Shown: positions 24,570 through 33,453 of the stretch, one piece after another
How positions within the stretch are numbered: the first letter of the stretch is position 1
Layout: the number at the start of each line of letters is the position of its first letter
Source: a bacterium
GTDB taxonomy: Bacteria; Myxococcota_A; UBA9160; UBA4427
Length of the DNA: 64,000 bases
Assembly: GCA_024742285.1 (NCBI GenBank)
Contig: JANSYR010000013.1
Coordinates: 62,001 to 126,000, forward strand
Direction: 5' to 3'
Notes under the pieces: generated by a model
Told to the model about the DNA's origin: nothing
The model's input: the letters and a program-made list of their open reading frames with translations, nothing else
Databases searched by the model: none
Made by a program: the position numbers and the translations under genes

Positions 24570-26152
24570 GCCTCGCCTCCCGGCGTCGCGAGGGGGATGT
24601 TCACGTTGAAGCTCACCCCGCCGGTCTTGCGATCCTGGCGCACGGAGCCGGCGACCTCGGCGCCCTCGAAGGGGCTCGTGTCCGAGAGCACGCTCGTCAG
24701 GCGGTCGGCCGCTTCGTAGCCCTGGGCGTCGACGTCGAGGCGGATCACGTTGCGATCGATGCTGACCTCGGTGATCCGGACTTCGAGGTCCTCGGGGATC
24801 GCCGAGGAGAGCTCGGCGAGCAGGTTCAGCGCCGAGCGGTTTCCCGAGAAGAGCCCGAGGAACTCGGCGCGCTCCTGGGCGGCGGCGAGCTCGCCGCGAA
24901 GCGCGGCCGCGGGATTCGCCGGGGGGGTCGTGCGGTCGGGGAAGGCTTCGCTGTAGAGCCGGGCGGCGGCCTCGCGGTTGCGGCCGGCGCGCTGGTTCTG
25001 GATCACGATGCCGGAGAGCGTGCTCACGAAGAGCAGTCCGACCAGAATCGCAGCGAGGATGGCGGTCGGACGGAGCTCGCGACCGAAGACGTCGCGGAGA
25101 TCCTGGCGATAGGCGAACTCGCCGCGGCGGAAGTTCATCCGCGTGACCGCTTCGCCCGAGAGGCGCAGGGCGAGGGCGAGGGCGGGCCCGAAGAGGACCG
25201 GGTCGACGCCATCGGCGAGATCCGCGTGCGGAGCATCCGCCGGCATCCGCAGCGGGTGGCAGTCGAGTCCGGTCCTTCGCGAGAGCAGGGCGTCGATTCC
25301 CTCGAGGCGCGCGCTGCCGCCGACCAGAGTCAGCGTGGCTTCACGGGCGACGGGCCCCTCGCCGTGGCGGGCCTCGGCGGCTTCGAGGGTTCGAACCGCC
25401 TCGCGGGCGATGCGGTCGAGGATCGCGACGACGCCGGGGGAGGTCGCGCCCCCCTTCTGACCGAGGGCGCCGTGCTCGAGCTTGCGCTGCTCGGCGGCGT
25501 CGAAGTCGAGCCCGAGCTCGCTGGCGAGCGCCTCGGTCATCGCCTTGCCCGCCACCGGGATGCTCCGCGCGAGCGCCGGGCGGCCGTCGATCACCGCGCA
25601 GAACGTGGTCTTCTCGTGCCCGATGTCGGCGATCAGATGCGTGCCGGTCAGGGCGAAGACCGGCGCCAGGTTCGCGAGGACCAGGCCTTCGGCCTCCAGG
25701 ACCTGCGGAGGGCAGCCCGCGTCTTCGAGGGTCTGGACGGCGACGCCGACGTGCTCCTTGCGCGCGAGGGTGGCGGCGACGACGCCGTGCTGGCGGTCGC
25801 CGGCGAGCAGATTCCAGTCGACGATGATGTCGTCCAGGTCGAAGGGGGTCTCGGCCTCGATCTCGAAGGGGATCGCCTGCTCCAGGCGCCGCGCGTCGGA
25901 GAAGGGGAACTCGAGGCGACGAGTGGAGAGCTGGCGCGTGGGCAGGGCGGTGGCGACCTGCTCGGTCGGCAGGTGGTGCATGCCGAGGAAGCGCTGGAGG
26001 TGATCGCCGAGGGGCGCTTCGGCGTCGACGCGGGGATGGACCCGGTACTGGCCGGGGGCGATCGTCCGCGGTGAGACCTTGAGCTCGACGGCCTTGATCC
26101 CGTGGCTCCCCACGTCCAGGCCGAGCACGCTGCGCTCGAATAGCGCGGCCAT
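24566..26152 (-). CDS. gspL: Type II secretion system platform protein GspL (PilM-like)
   Basis: The N-terminal cytoplasmic actin-like domain begins SVLGLDVGSHGIKAVEL (ATP-phosphate loop of PilM/GspL). A second motif, THLIADIGHEKTTFCAVIDG, lies near residue 190 and ATLTLVGGSARLEG near 300. A membrane helix follows (AILAAILVGLLFVSTLSGIVI, ~390-410), then a periplasmic ferredoxin-like domain. 528 aa. The ATG at 26152 has a GGGGGAG site; the longer frame upstream is shadow. It recruits the GspE ATPase to the membrane. Confidence 0.92.
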   Translation of the reverse strand: MAALFERSVLGLDVGSHGIKAVELKVSPRTIAPGQYRVHPRVDAEAPLGDHLQRFLGMHHLPTEQVATALPTRQLSTRRLEFPFSDARRLEQAIPFEIEAETPFDLDDIIVDWNLLAGDRQHGVVAATLARKEHVGVAVQTLEDAGCPPQVLEAEGLVLANLAPVFALTGTHLIADIGHEKTTFCAVIDGRPALARSIPVAGKAMTEALASELGLDFDAAEQRKLEHGALGQKGGATSPGVVAILDRIAREAVRTLEAAEARHGEGPVAREATLTLVGGSARLEGIDALLSRRTGLDCHPLRMPADAPHADLADGVDPVLFGPALALALRLSGEAVTRMNFRRGEFAYRQDLRDVFGRELRPTAILAAILVGLLFVSTLSGIVIQNQRAGRNREAAARLYSEAFPDRTTPPANPAAALRGELAAAQERAEFLGLFSGNRSALNLLAELSSAIPEDLEVRITEVSIDRNVIRLDVDAQGYEAADRLTSVLSDTSPFEGAEVAGSVRQDRKTGGVSFNVNIPLATPGGEA

Positions 26153-26171
26153 CGATCTCCCCCCTTGCGGC

Positions 26172-26190
26172 GCCGGCGCCCTTCGCCGGC
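26172..26190. other. Perfect hairpin in the gspK-gspL gap
   Basis: GCCGGCG/CGCCGGC with a 5-nt loop sits about 20 bp upstream of the gspL start, inside the only sizeable gap (167 bp) within the gspC-M run. It could be a processing or attenuation point. No promoter is recognisable. Confidence 0.4.
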
Positions 26191-26319
26191 TCTTTCTGAA
26201 TCGTCCGATACGGGGCCGGGCCTGTGACCTTCTCCCGTCTTTTACGTCACCGGGGACCGGCAGCGGTTCGGAAGCCCGCTGGCAACGGCGCATCCGGCAC
26301 GCCCGACGCGACGGCCGGC

Positions 26320-27549
26320 CTAGTCGTTTCCCCGCAGGCGCCGCCAGGATAGCAGCTGGGGCCCCGAACCCGGTCGCGTGTCGTAGATGGCTTCGAACCG
26401 GCGCTGGATTCCGCGAACCGTGGCGCTGGCGGTGACCCTGAAGACGGCCGGCTTCGCCGGCAGCTGCACCGGGGGGTACAGCTCGCCGTTGGCGAGGTCG
26501 CCGCTGCCGATCTCGCCCAACGCGACGCATCTCGGATCGCCCCCCGCCGAATCGCAGGCGAGCTTGTTCTTCTCGCGCAGGTCGAAGAGATCCTCCACCA
26601 GTCGATCGTCGATCAGGCGCCGATTGCCGCTGGTCCCGGCGTAGACGAGCTTGAGGACCCAGGGCTCCGCGCGGTTCAGGTTGATTCCCTGCTTGCCGCC
26701 GATCGGGTGGACCGTGACGTAGTTGCGCAGCTCCGCGACGAGCGGGGGATCCACTTCCTCGACCAGGGCCAGCTGGTCGACGGAGACCAGCGGCCGGTTC
26801 CAGGCGCGATAGGGCGGGTCCTGGCGGCGGTAGTACTCGTCCTCGCTCCGGCCGTTGATCGCCGTCGTGTCGCCGTCGATGAAGTCGAGGATGTTCTCGG
26901 CGATCGCCTTCGAATCGTAGGCGCGGGTACTCGCGTCCTGGGGCATGCCGTCGATCACGTACTGGAGGACCTCCGTCAGGTACTCGACGGCCTCCTCGCT
27001 CGCGCCGTCCTCTTCCCCGTTCTCGACCAGCTCCTCCGCCTCGCGCGCCCGCTCGTCCGCGTCGTCGTCCGTCTCGCTCGAATCGAGCGCGGCGCTGTCC
27101 GCCGCGGGTTGGGCCTTCGCCGGGACCAGCGCGTTCAGATTGAGCTTCGCGCCCTCGTCCTCGATCTCGATGCGGAGACTGCGGGCCTCGCCGAGATCGA
27201 TCGGCACGTTGCCGATCCCCTGCCACAACGCGTCGGCGCCCCCGGCGGCCAGGCTCGCGCCCGCCTCGCCGCCTTCCGCTCCGCCTCCGCCGAGCGGATT
27301 CCGTGCGTCGCCCCCGTCGGTGGCCTGCTTGGCCCGAACCACGACGAGGAGCACCTCCGCGAGGCGCAGGCCGCCCCGGGCGAGGGCGTCCGCCTCGGCG
27401 GCGTCGAGGCGGTTCGCCGAGACCGTCGTGTCGATCATCGCGCGCCGTTGGAACGCCGTGACCGCGATGATCATCGCGGCGATCACCACGAGGACGAGGA
27501 TCAGCACGATCCCTCGCTCGCGCCCACGGCGATCGGTTCGCCGGCTCAC
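26320..27549 (-). CDS. gspK: Type II secretion minor pseudopilin GspK
   Basis: A pseudopilin with helix RERGIVLILVLVVIAAMIIAVTAF after a short basic leader. GspK lacks the Glu5 of other pseudopilins, and here the +5 region is VLILV, consistent. The large globular domain contains the KLNLNALV motif and NLNRAEPWVLKLVYAG (helix-hairpin-helix-like, T2SSK). Residues ~140-185 carry an acidic insertion. 409 aa. GTG start overlaps the gspJ stop (GTGA). It caps the pseudopilus tip with GspI and GspJ. Confidence 0.92.
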   Translation of the reverse strand: MSRRTDRRGRERGIVLILVLVVIAAMIIAVTAFQRRAMIDTTVSANRLDAAEADALARGGLRLAEVLLVVVRAKQATDGGDARNPLGGGGAEGGEAGASLAAGGADALWQGIGNVPIDLGEARSLRIEIEDEGAKLNLNALVPAKAQPAADSAALDSSETDDDADERAREAEELVENGEEDGASEEAVEYLTEVLQYVIDGMPQDASTRAYDSKAIAENILDFIDGDTTAINGRSEDEYYRRQDPPYRAWNRPLVSVDQLALVEEVDPPLVAELRNYVTVHPIGGKQGINLNRAEPWVLKLVYAGTSGNRRLIDDRLVEDLFDLREKNKLACDSAGGDPRCVALGEIGSGDLANGELYPPVQLPAKPAVFRVTASATVRGIQRRFEAIYDTRPGSGPQLLSWRRLRGND

Positions 27550-28523
27550 GGCAGGTCCTCGCATGCCGACGGGGCCGAGGCGGCCACCGAGGCCCAGCCT
27601 TCCTCGATCTCGCTCCAGCAGGTCGTCGTCGATGCGTTCAGCAGGTCGCAGAGATCCGCGTCGCCATCGCAGTCGGCTTCGACCAGGTCGACGAACCACT
27701 CGTCGTCGATGTCCGCGCAGTCCGAGATCGTGGCGCAGTCGGCTTCCGCGTCGTCGATTTCCGTGGCGACGAGGGCGGCGATGTCGATCGGCTGGTTCAT
27801 CGGCAACGCGACCGACCGGGCGCGCACGCGACCGGGGACGAGGTTGGCGCCGGAGCCGTCGTCCTGGCCGTGTCGGGCCTGCTCGTAGAGGGAGAGTCTT
27901 ATCTCCGTCGCGACGGGGAGGGGTGCCTCGCCGGTGCCGAGGCTCGAGTCCCAGTCGTCGAGCGCGTTGCCCTCGAGGTCGGCGAAGGTCGCTCCGAAAT
28001 CCGCGAGGCCCTGAGCCACTCGTGCCGAACGCGCGTCGTCGGCGTTCGGCAGGCGGCGTGCGGCGTCGGTGGGCGGGCGCAGGGAGCGCCAACGCCACAG
28101 CGTGTAGCTCGGTCCCGAGGCGACGTCCGGGCTGTCGGGATCGGCTTCCTCCTCGGTCAGGAAGTAGACGACGTCGACCCAGGTCGACGCGTGCTCGCCG
28201 AGGTTGCCGCGGGCCACGTTCTGGGTCTGGAAACGGAGGGTCCGTGCGCCGAGCTCGCCGACGTCCTCGGCGAGGAAGAGCCAGGGGTGATCGCGCGCGT
28301 CGCGCGACTCCGCGCGGGTCAGGTAGAGCGCGCCCTCGAGGTCCTGGGCCAGAAGGTCGAGGGCTGCGGACGCCGTCGTCTCGACCCGCATCTTCTCGAG
28401 CGCGACCTCCTGCTGGCGGCCACTCTCGCGAAACGTCCCGATCACGAAGAGCATCACGACGATGGTCACGAGAAACGCGCCCATGACCTCGATCAGCGTG
28501 AAGCCAGCGGCCGGCCGGTTCAT
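27546..28523 (-). CDS. gspJ: Type II secretion minor pseudopilin GspJ
   Basis: Prepilin-type N-terminus MNRPAAGFTLIEV, cleaved after Gly-7, then the hydrophobic helix MGAFLVTIVVMLFVIGTF. The globular domain has a GspJ-like core (LDLLAQDLEGALYLTR; RTLRFQTQNV). The last ~90 residues are Asp/Cys-rich (ADCATISDCADIDDEW; DCDGDADLCDLL), which could bind calcium as seen in pseudopilins; this is inference. 325 aa, longer than the usual ~200. ATG overlaps the gspI stop (ATGA). Confidence 0.9.
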   Translation of the reverse strand: MNRPAAGFTLIEVMGAFLVTIVVMLFVIGTFRESGRQQEVALEKMRVETTASAALDLLAQDLEGALYLTRAESRDARDHPWLFLAEDVGELGARTLRFQTQNVARGNLGEHASTWVDVVYFLTEEEADPDSPDVASGPSYTLWRWRSLRPPTDAARRLPNADDARSARVAQGLADFGATFADLEGNALDDWDSSLGTGEAPLPVATEIRLSLYEQARHGQDDGSGANLVPGRVRARSVALPMNQPIDIAALVATEIDDAEADCATISDCADIDDEWFVDLVEADCDGDADLCDLLNASTTTCWSEIEEGWASVAASAPSACEDLP

Positions 28524-29143
28524 TCCGCCCCCTGGATCTGCTCGAGCATCCTCTGCACGTCCCCGTCCGCGGCCGCCTCGGGGTCGTCGAGGTTCGTGCC
28601 GTCCCCGAGCCCCGCCGAACCGAAGAGGTCGGGCAGCGCCTGACGGGCACCCTCCCAGTCGAACGCATAGGTCGTTCGGCCTTCGGAGAACGGAGGCTCT
28701 CGGTCTCCCCATTCGACGCGGATCTCGTAGCGAAGGATGAAGGCATCGAGGCCGGGCGCGTGCAGAGCGATCATCGGTCCGATCATGCCGCCCCCCGTGA
28801 GGGCGGCGAGGGAGGCCTCGTCGTCGCTCGGGCCGCTTCCGCTCCCTCCGAGATCGTCGACGGCAGGCTCCGACCAGAGTCGGATCCGATAGTCCTCGAG
28901 CTGTTCCTCGCGATCCTCCGGCGGCTTCTGCTGGCTCGCGAGGGCCGCTTCGAGCTGGGCGAGCTCGCGTTCCGCGATCTCGCTCGCCTCGAGGCGGGCG
29001 GCCGTCGAGGCGACGCGCTGGATCAGCTCGCCGCTCGTGCCGACCAGCACGGCGAACGCGGCGACGAAGATCAGCACGGCGCCGAGGACCTCGAGGAGCG
29101 TGAAGCCCGCGGAGTCACGGGCCGCGCGGCGAGGAGAACTCAC
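28520..29143 (-). CDS. gspI: Type II secretion minor pseudopilin GspI
   Basis: Prepilin peptidase site SAGFTLLEV followed by LGAVLIFVAAFAVLVGTSGEL. The conserved N-terminal helix continues into LEASEIAERELAQLEA, as in GspI. 207 aa, longer than most GspI (~125) because of inserted loops (PPEDREEQLEDY; GGSGSGPSDDE). GTG start overlapping the gspH stop. Confidence 0.9.
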   Translation of the reverse strand: MSSPRRAARDSAGFTLLEVLGAVLIFVAAFAVLVGTSGELIQRVASTAARLEASEIAERELAQLEAALASQQKPPEDREEQLEDYRIRLWSEPAVDDLGGSGSGPSDDEASLAALTGGGMIGPMIALHAPGLDAFILRYEIRVEWGDREPPFSEGRTTYAFDWEGARQALPDLFGSAGLGDGTNLDDPEAAADGDVQRMLEQIQGAE

Positions 29144-29805
29144 GAGCGGGCCCCGCCTTCGCGGACGCGCACCCGTTCGAGCAGGGCCTCGACCTCGAGG
29201 GTCAATCGTTCATCGTCGGCGTCCGCGATCTCGAGCGCCAGGGGTTCGGTCGTGCCGTCGGCCTGGAACACGATGCCGAAGTCTCCGCCTTCCACCCAGC
29301 CGGTCGGGCCGTCGACGCCCACGAAGTAGAGCGTGTCCTCGAGCCAGCGGAACGTGCCCATCGTGGCGTTGGGGATCGGGTAGTAGTCGAGCTCGTCGCC
29401 CTTGCGCGGCGGCACCAGGTCGAGGAGCGGCCCGTCGTCGTCGGGTGCGTCCGCGCCGCCCGGGAAGAGGCCGGCGAGTCCGCCGGGGTCTCCGCCTTCC
29501 CCACGCCCGAAGGCCCGGTCCTCGGTCACGTACCACTCGATCAGGTAGCCGCCTTCCTCGAGGTCGACGAGCAGACGGTGGGGAACGCCCGTCATGACCG
29601 CGCGCTGCCGGGCGAAGCGCAGGCGATCGGCGATCTCCTCCGCCTCGTTGTGGAGCGGGTCGAAGGCCGGCCCGCCCATGCGCGGCACGCCGATGGCGAA
29701 GACCATCGCGATGATCGCGACGACCGCGATGATCTCGATCAGGGTGAAGCCGGCCCGACGGTTTCGCTCTCGGACCGAAGGGAGTGCGCGGGAGACCGGC
29801 GTCAC
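29140..29805 (-). CDS. gspH: Type II secretion minor pseudopilin GspH
   Basis: Prepilin motif RRAGFTLIEII followed by AVVAIIAMVFAIGVPRM. The FARQRAVMTGVPHRLLVD segment and beta-rich C-terminal domain (DFGIVFQADGTTEPLALEIAD) match GspH. The basic leader of ~18 residues depends on the GTG at 29805. 221 aa with a Gly/Asp-rich loop near 100. Three bp separate it from gspG upstream. Confidence 0.9.
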   Translation of the reverse strand: MTPVSRALPSVRERNRRAGFTLIEIIAVVAIIAMVFAIGVPRMGGPAFDPLHNEAEEIADRLRFARQRAVMTGVPHRLLVDLEEGGYLIEWYVTEDRAFGRGEGGDPGGLAGLFPGGADAPDDDGPLLDLVPPRKGDELDYYPIPNATMGTFRWLEDTLYFVGVDGPTGWVEGGDFGIVFQADGTTEPLALEIADADDERLTLEVEALLERVRVREGGARS

Positions 29806-29808
29806 GGC

Positions 29809-30288
29809 TCAGGCGTCGGACGTGGACGTCCAGTTGGTGATGTCGTCTTCCCCGCCCTCGACGCCGTCGGGTCCATAGGACCAGATGTCGTAGGTGTAGG
29901 GGTTGTGCTCACCGGGCTGGCGGTACTGGAAGGGCGCGTCCCACGGGTCGAGCAGCGCGTCTCGTTTGATGTAGCCGGCGGGGTCGTAGTTCTTCGGGAC
30001 CGGGGCGGCGCTCGGCTTGTTGACCAGCGCGTCGAGCCCCCGATCGGAGTTGGGGAAGCGCTTGTTGTCGAGCTTGTAGAACTGGAGCGCCTGGTCGATT
30101 CGCGAGATCTGACCCTGCGCGTTCGCGATGCTCGCCTTGGTCAGCTGGTTGTTGACGCCGACCGCGAGGGTCGCCATCAGCATGCCCATGATCACGACGA
30201 CGGCCATGATCTCGATCAGGGTGAAGCCCTGGTCGCGCTTCTCTTCCGGGCGCTCGTCGTTGCGGTCGAGGTCGTTCTTGTGAGTCAT
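29809..30288 (-). CDS. gspG: Type II secretion major pseudopilin GspG
   Basis: Prepilin motif DQGFTLIEIMAVVVIMGMLMATLAVGV after a ~20-residue charged leader. The conserved GspG core follows: QGQISRIDQALQFYKLDNKRFPNSDRGLDALV and the C-terminal YDIWSYGPDGVEGGEDDITNW, which includes the calcium-site loop. 159 aa, typical. It polymerises into the periplasmic pseudopilus that pushes substrates through the secretin. Confidence 0.96.
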   Translation of the reverse strand: MTHKNDLDRNDERPEEKRDQGFTLIEIMAVVVIMGMLMATLAVGVNNQLTKASIANAQGQISRIDQALQFYKLDNKRFPNSDRGLDALVNKPSAAPVPKNYDPAGYIKRDALLDPWDAPFQYRQPGEHNPYTYDIWSYGPDGVEGGEDDITNWTSTSDA

Positions 30289-30397
30289 CGGAATCTCTCT
30301 GCCGGGGGGTCGGGGGTGGGTTCCTGGGACTTGGATGATACCCGAAGCGTTCCGGTTCTCTGCGGGGTGGTGGGGTGAACGGCGTGTGGCCCGTGGC

Positions 30398-31642
30398 CTA
30401 GCCGATGTTCTCGGTCATCTGGAGCATCGGCACGAGGACCGCGAGGATGATCACGCCGACGACGCCGACCATCACCAGGATGAGGATCGGCTCCATCAGC
30501 GACGTGAGCCGCGTCACGCTCGTCTCCACCTGCTCCTCGTAGGTGTCCGCGACCTTGATCAGCATGCCCTCGAGGTCGCCGGAGCGCTCGCCGACCTCGA
30601 CCATCGTCGTGACCAGTGGCGGGAACTCCCCGCTCGCACGGAGGGGGGTCGCCAGGGCGGCGCCTTCGAGGATGCTCTCCCGGGCCGCGTCCGTTGCGGA
30701 CTCGAAGACCGCGTTGTTGGCGACGTGGCGGGCGATGTTGAGGGCCTGGACGATGTTCACGCTGCTGGCGAGCAGGGAGCCGAGCGTCCGGGTCAGGCGC
30801 GCGATCGCGAGAAAACGGATCACGCGGCCGATCACGGGGAACGAGAGCCAGAAACGGTCGAGGGCCTCGCGGCCGCGCTCCGTTCGGCCCACCGCGCGGT
30901 AGCCGAAGCCGAAGGCGATCCCGGCCAGGATCATCAGCCACCAGTACCCACGCAGGAGGTCGCTTCCGCTGATCACCGCGACGGTGTACCAGGGCAGCTC
31001 GAGTCCCTGGGAGATCAACATCTCCGTGATCTGTGGCAGCACCATCGTGACCATCACGCCGACGACGACGCCCGCGAAGACCAGCATGAAGAGGGGGTAG
31101 GTCAGGATCGACAGGACGCGACCGTTCAGCCGGACCTGGTCCTCCAGGTAGTCGGCGATCCGGGCGAGCACCGCCTCGAGGGCGCCGGACGCCTCGCCCG
31201 CGCGGACCATCGAGACGTAGAGGTTGTCGAAGCGGCCCGTCGAGATCAGCGCATCGGCCAGCGAGCTGCCCTCGTTCACCTTGTCCCGGACCTCGGCCAG
31301 GACGCTCGCCAGGGTCTTGTGCTCCGTCTGCTGGACGAGCGCCGAGAGGGCCTCGACGAGCGGGACGCCGGCGGCGACCAGCGTTGCGAGCTGTCGCGTG
31401 GCCATCGCCCGCTCCATCGGCGGGATCCGGCTCGGCAGCTGGAAGTTGACGTTGAAGGAGGCGCCGCCCTCGGAGCGCTGGACTTCGGGCTTGGCGGTGC
31501 CGCCGGCCGACTCGGCGATCTCGGTCAGGAAGACGCCCTGGCCGCGCATCTGGGCGCGGGCCGCACGGGGGCTCTCGGCGCTGATCGTCCCCTTCGTCGA
31601 TCGCCCCGCCTGGTTGACACCCTTGTAGGCGTAGACCGGCAC
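30398..31642 (-). CDS. gspF: Type II secretion inner-membrane platform protein GspF
   Basis: Starts MPVYAYKGVNQAGRSTKG, the usual GspF N-terminus. Two repeated helical cytosolic domains (ATRQLATLVAAGVPLVEALSAL; IARLTRTLGSLLASSVNIVQALNIA) are separated by membrane helices (LFMLVFAGVVVGVMVTMVLP; ending ILILVMVGVVGVIILAVLVPML). 414 aa, GTG start. Transmits GspE ATPase motion to pseudopilus assembly. Confidence 0.95.
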   Translation of the reverse strand: MPVYAYKGVNQAGRSTKGTISAESPRAARAQMRGQGVFLTEIAESAGGTAKPEVQRSEGGASFNVNFQLPSRIPPMERAMATRQLATLVAAGVPLVEALSALVQQTEHKTLASVLAEVRDKVNEGSSLADALISTGRFDNLYVSMVRAGEASGALEAVLARIADYLEDQVRLNGRVLSILTYPLFMLVFAGVVVGVMVTMVLPQITEMLISQGLELPWYTVAVISGSDLLRGYWWLMILAGIAFGFGYRAVGRTERGREALDRFWLSFPVIGRVIRFLAIARLTRTLGSLLASSVNIVQALNIARHVANNAVFESATDAARESILEGAALATPLRASGEFPPLVTTMVEVGERSGDLEGMLIKVADTYEEQVETSVTRLTSLMEPILILVMVGVVGVIILAVLVPMLQMTENIG

Positions 31643-31679
31643 GTCTTCCCCTGGCTCCTTGGCCGCCCTCGGCGCGCCG

Positions 31680-33422
31680 TCAGACCTGCGCCGCGGCGCC
31701 TTCCTCTTCCGTCGCGCGAATGACCTCGGCGACCGAGGTCACGCCGGAGAGCACCTTCCGGGCGCCGTCGGCGCGGAGCGTCCCCATGCCCTTGCGGGTC
31801 GCGGCGGCCTTGATCGTCTTCGCGTCGACGTTCTGGCTCACGAGGTTCCGGATCTCGTCGTCGATCGCCATCAGCTCGAAGATGCCGAGCCGGCCGCGGT
31901 AGCCGGTGTGACTGCAGGCCGGGCAGCCCGTTCCGCGATAGAGGGTCACGGGCCGACCCGGCGGCTTCACACCGATCTCGCGCAGCTCGTCGTCGGTCGT
32001 CGTGTATGCCTCCTTGCAGTCGGGGCAGAGCACGCGCACGAGGCGCTGGGCGAGGACTGCGACGAGGGAGGAGCCGACCAGGAAGGGCTCGACGCCCATG
32101 TCGACGAGGCGGGTGAGGGCGCTCGCGGCGTCGTTCGTATGCAGGGTCGAGAGCACGAAGTGGCCGGTCAGCGACGCCTGGATCGCGATCTCCGCGGTCT
32201 CCTTGTCGCGGATCTCGCCCACGAGCACGACGTTCGGATCCTGACGCAGGACGGCGCGGAGGCCGGTCGCGAAGGTCAGGTGGATCTTCGGGTTGACCTC
32301 GATCTGGCCGACGCCGTCCTGGGTGATCTCGACCGGGTCCTCGATCGTGATGATGTTCTTCTCCGGACCGTTGATCGAATGGAGCGCCGCGTGGAGCGTC
32401 GTCGTCTTGCCGGAGCCGGTCGGGCCGGTCACGAGGAAGATCCCGTTCGGGCGTCGGATGATCCGGTCGAGGGCCTGGAGCTGGGTCTCGCTGAAGCCGA
32501 TCTTCGAGAGGTCGAGGAGCTCCTGGGTGTCGGGCAGGAGGCGCAGGACGAGGCGTTCTCCGTGGGCGACGGGGACGGTCGAGAGGCGGACGTCGTAGTC
32601 GCGGCCGGCGATCTTCAGCCGGATGCGGCCGTCCTGGGGCAAGCGCTTCTCGGCGATGTCGAGGTTGCCCATGATCTTGATGCGCGAGGCGATCGCGGCC
32701 TGGAGCGCGCGGGGCAGGGGCTTCATCGGCTCGTAGAGCACGTCGTCGATCCGGAAGCGGACGCGGATCTCGTGCTCGAAGGGCTCGATGTGGATGTCGC
32801 TCGCCCGCTCCTTGACCGCGTGCTGGAGCATCGAGTTGACCAGCCGGATGATCGGTGCGTCGTCGGTCGACTCGAGCAGGTCCTTGGGCGCCTGGGAGAG
32901 GTCCGTCGCCAGCGCGTCGAGATCGTCCTCGGCTTCCTCGGCGAGCTGATCCGTCGATGCCACGCCCCGGTCGTAGGCGACGTTGATCGCGTTCAGGATC
33001 ACCGGCTCTCGCGCGAGGACGACTTCGATCTCGGCGCCGTCGAAGAGCAGGTGGAGGTCGTCGAGGGGCGAGACGTCGAGCGGGTCGGCCACGGCGACGC
33101 GGAGGACGCCTTCCGAGGCCCAGCCCAGCGGCAGCAGCCGGTGCTGCTTGGCGAAGGCGATCGGGACGTCGGAGAGGAGCGCCTCGTCGACCTCCTCCGG
33201 ATCGATGGCGGCGACGACGGCGAGCCCCTGCTGGTGCCCCAGCGCGTGGAGGACCTCGTCCGCGTTCAGGAAGCCCTCTTCGACGAGGACGTCCGACAGC
33301 CGCTCGTGGCTCTCGGTCTGGCGCAGCCGGGCCTGCTCGAGCTGCTCCGGCGTGAGCCGCGTCTCGCGGACCAGGATGTCTCCCAGCTCGAGGCTCGACG
33401 TGTCCACCGGTGCGGTCGTCAT
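31680..33422 (-). CDS. gspE: Type II secretion ATPase GspE
   Basis: A hexameric secretion ATPase. The N-terminal T2SSE domain (ELGDILVRETRLTPEQLEQA) binds GspL. The core has Walker A FLVTGPTGSGKTTTLHAAL, the Asp box ITIEDPVE, Walker B VVLVGEIRDKETAEIA and the His box TGHFVLSTLHTNDA. The zinc tetracysteine is CPDC ... CPAC. 580 aa from the ATG at 33422 (GGAGA site); the 29-residue upstream extension is not conserved-looking. Lies between gspF and gspD as usual. Confidence 0.96.
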   Translation of the reverse strand: MTTAPVDTSSLELGDILVRETRLTPEQLEQARLRQTESHERLSDVLVEEGFLNADEVLHALGHQQGLAVVAAIDPEEVDEALLSDVPIAFAKQHRLLPLGWASEGVLRVAVADPLDVSPLDDLHLLFDGAEIEVVLAREPVILNAINVAYDRGVASTDQLAEEAEDDLDALATDLSQAPKDLLESTDDAPIIRLVNSMLQHAVKERASDIHIEPFEHEIRVRFRIDDVLYEPMKPLPRALQAAIASRIKIMGNLDIAEKRLPQDGRIRLKIAGRDYDVRLSTVPVAHGERLVLRLLPDTQELLDLSKIGFSETQLQALDRIIRRPNGIFLVTGPTGSGKTTTLHAALHSINGPEKNIITIEDPVEITQDGVGQIEVNPKIHLTFATGLRAVLRQDPNVVLVGEIRDKETAEIAIQASLTGHFVLSTLHTNDAASALTRLVDMGVEPFLVGSSLVAVLAQRLVRVLCPDCKEAYTTTDDELREIGVKPPGRPVTLYRGTGCPACSHTGYRGRLGIFELMAIDDEIRNLVSQNVDAKTIKAAATRKGMGTLRADGARKVLSGVTSVAEVIRATEEEGAAAQV

Positions 33423-33453
33423 GGCGATTCTCCGCGTCGGGCGGGTGCGGTCG